Source: an uncultured Duncaniella sp.
GTDB taxonomy: Bacteria; Bacteroidota; Bacteroidia; Bacteroidales; Muribaculaceae
Length of the DNA stretch: 15,876 nt
Assembly (NCBI GenBank): GCA_910586305.1
Contig: CAJUGS010000047.1
Span: 1 to 15,876, forward strand
Direction: 5' to 3'
Positions 14,973 through 15,876 of this stretch are shown here, one piece after another (positions within the stretch are counted from its first letter, which is position 1; each line of letters starts with the position of its first letter). A program made the position numbers and the translations under genes. The notes below the pieces were generated by a model that saw only the letters and a program-made list of their open reading frames with translations, was not told the DNA's origin and ran no database searches.

Positions 14973-15812
14973 TTACATAGTCCATTGCACTGAAAATGTG
15001 CTGCTTACTCCATCTTTCCGTATCTCCTGGTATTTTTCAATCCTTTTATCTACAACATCATATTGATAGGAGGTAGAAAAATCGCCGTCAAAGATGTCTG
15101 CTTCATCAACCTGCTTTATAAGGTTGACGGGACTTGAACCGAAAATACCTTTGAGTTGTAAAGGAAAATATTGATATCGTCCCATCGGAATAGACACCAC
15201 ATTTTGAACGTCGGATATATCAGCATATTTAAGAGTATACGTAATACAAGGATAGGAATGTCCGAAATAATCCTCGATTTTCACAAGATTACCGTTTTCC
15301 CAGTAATAGAAATTCTCCCAAGTCCAGGGTTTATCCTCAGCCCACTCATCGCCGACCCTACTCCACTCAGTCCACTTAACTGTATTGAGAAGATTGCTTG
15401 ATGTATAACTGAACTCATGGCGATATTTCTTTTCATAATGAATCTTGTCGCGATCAATCTGACTGAATATACCATCACATGACACAGCACGACCATTCTC
15501 TAAATGAAGGTCATCTCGGAATATGCGAATTATATCATTATCGCCATTTTGTCCGAAGATTATTTTAGTCGTAATTTTAACCAAGTTGTCAGAGATATAT
15601 TCATATTCTGCTTTTATAGATTCGATAGATCCCACATACGAATACGATAATACCTTTCCGTAAGAATCATATGTAATCTGTTGAACCTTGGAGTCTGTTT
15701 CATTCGTAATTGATGCAATCTGCATGAACACTTCTGGTTCCGGTCCGTCATTGCTACACGACAAGAGAACTAACGGAAACAATAATATGAAATCGATTTT
15801 GTTTAACATCAT
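14973..15812 (-). CDS. Hypothetical surface-type lipoprotein
   Basis: This is a 279-residue protein of unknown function. It has a lipoprotein signal peptide with lipobox LLSC (Cys at residue 19), so it should be lipid-anchored. The residues after the cysteine (SNDGPEPE) are acidic and resemble the Bacteroidetes export signal that sends lipoproteins to the outer surface. The body is rich in Tyr, Asp and Ser with alternating hydrophobic residues. It has YD-like segments such as ITYDSYGKVLSYSY, YYWENGNLVKIEDY and TSYQYDVVDKRIEKY, suggesting a repeated beta-strand architecture like the DUF4595-type lipoproteins common in Bacteroidales. That family name is a guess. Two adjacent ATGs (15812 and 15809) could serve as start. 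G+C is low (35% in one sampled line). The gene is convergent with tRNA-Gln and has no clear promoter. Confidence 0.8.
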   Translation of the reverse strand: MMLNKIDFILLFPLVLLSCSNDGPEPEVFMQIASITNETDSKVQQITYDSYGKVLSYSYVGSIESIKAEYEYISDNLVKITTKIIFGQNGDNDIIRIFRDDLHLENGRAVSCDGIFSQIDRDKIHYEKKYRHEFSYTSSNLLNTVKWTEWSRVGDEWAEDKPWTWENFYYWENGNLVKIEDYFGHSYPCITYTLKYADISDVQNVVSIPMGRYQYFPLQLKGIFGSSPVNLIKQVDEADIFDGDFSTSYQYDVVDKRIEKYQEIRKDGVSSTFSVQWTM

Positions 15813-15865
15813 TAAAAAAACTATTAAGTAGATGTTGAAAATTAGTTTATATCAATTTTTTTGCG

Positions 15866-15873
15866 TATCTTTG
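15866..15873 (+). promoter_or_regulatory. Possible -7 box pointing out of the window
   Basis: TATCTTTG matches TAnnTTTG exactly in an A/T-rich spacer. The expected -33 position holds TTAG (15842-15845) instead of TTTG. It would drive a plus-strand gene that starts beyond the right edge, divergent from the lipoprotein gene. Confidence 0.45.
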
Positions 15874-15876
15874 TGT

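Overview
The window looks like chromosome from a gut-type member of the Bacteroidales, possibly Muribaculaceae-like (inference). The evidence is Bacteroidetes-type promoters (TTG or TTTG about 20 nt before TAnnTTTG), weak or absent Shine-Dalgarno sites, a zinc-free type B L31, a fused aspartokinase/homoserine dehydrogenase, a secreted PL1 pectate lyase with a short gut-Bacteroidales C-terminal tail, and an SPII lipoprotein with an acidic +2 region. I ran no database search; family names come from motifs read in the translations.

Left part, minus strand (1-9797). Two transcription units are read right to left. (a) A threonine operon thrA - apgM-like - thrC (9741 to 4771) runs from a good promoter at 9766-9797 with a leader of only about 18 nt. 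The gene in the homoserine kinase slot is a phosphoglycerate-mutase-like enzyme of the alkaline phosphatase superfamily, not a GHMP kinase. (b) A -7 box between thrC and prfA probably starts prfA - pyrF - pectate lyase, which ends at a strong hairpin terminator (389-428). Beyond it is rpmE2 (L31), with its own promoter and about 70 nt of leader, running off the left edge.

Middle, plus strand (9936-14688). A compact surface-polysaccharide cassette holds a Wzx-like flippase, a family 2 glycosyltransferase, an iron-sulfur protein of the F420 hydrogenase beta-subunit family and a polysaccharide pyruvyl transferase. They are overlapped or separated by 13 nt or less, so they are almost surely one operon. 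Spot counts show lower G+C here (about 35-37% in sampled 60-base lines, against 53% in a sampled thrA line). No polymerase, initiating sugar transferase or UpxY-type regulator is present, so the cassette alone cannot make a complete polymer system.

Right part. A tRNA-Gln(TTG) with a near-consensus promoter and a 14-bp hairpin terminator closes the plus-strand block. A low-G+C minus-strand gene for a surface-type lipoprotein follows, and a -7-like box at the right edge points out of the window.

The most notable points are the non-orthologous homoserine kinase candidate, the iron-sulfur protein paired with a pyruvyl transferase, and 9-nt homopolymers inside two polysaccharide genes. I found no CRISPR array, insertion sequence, phage gene or defence system. 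No gene-free stretch exceeds 300 bases.
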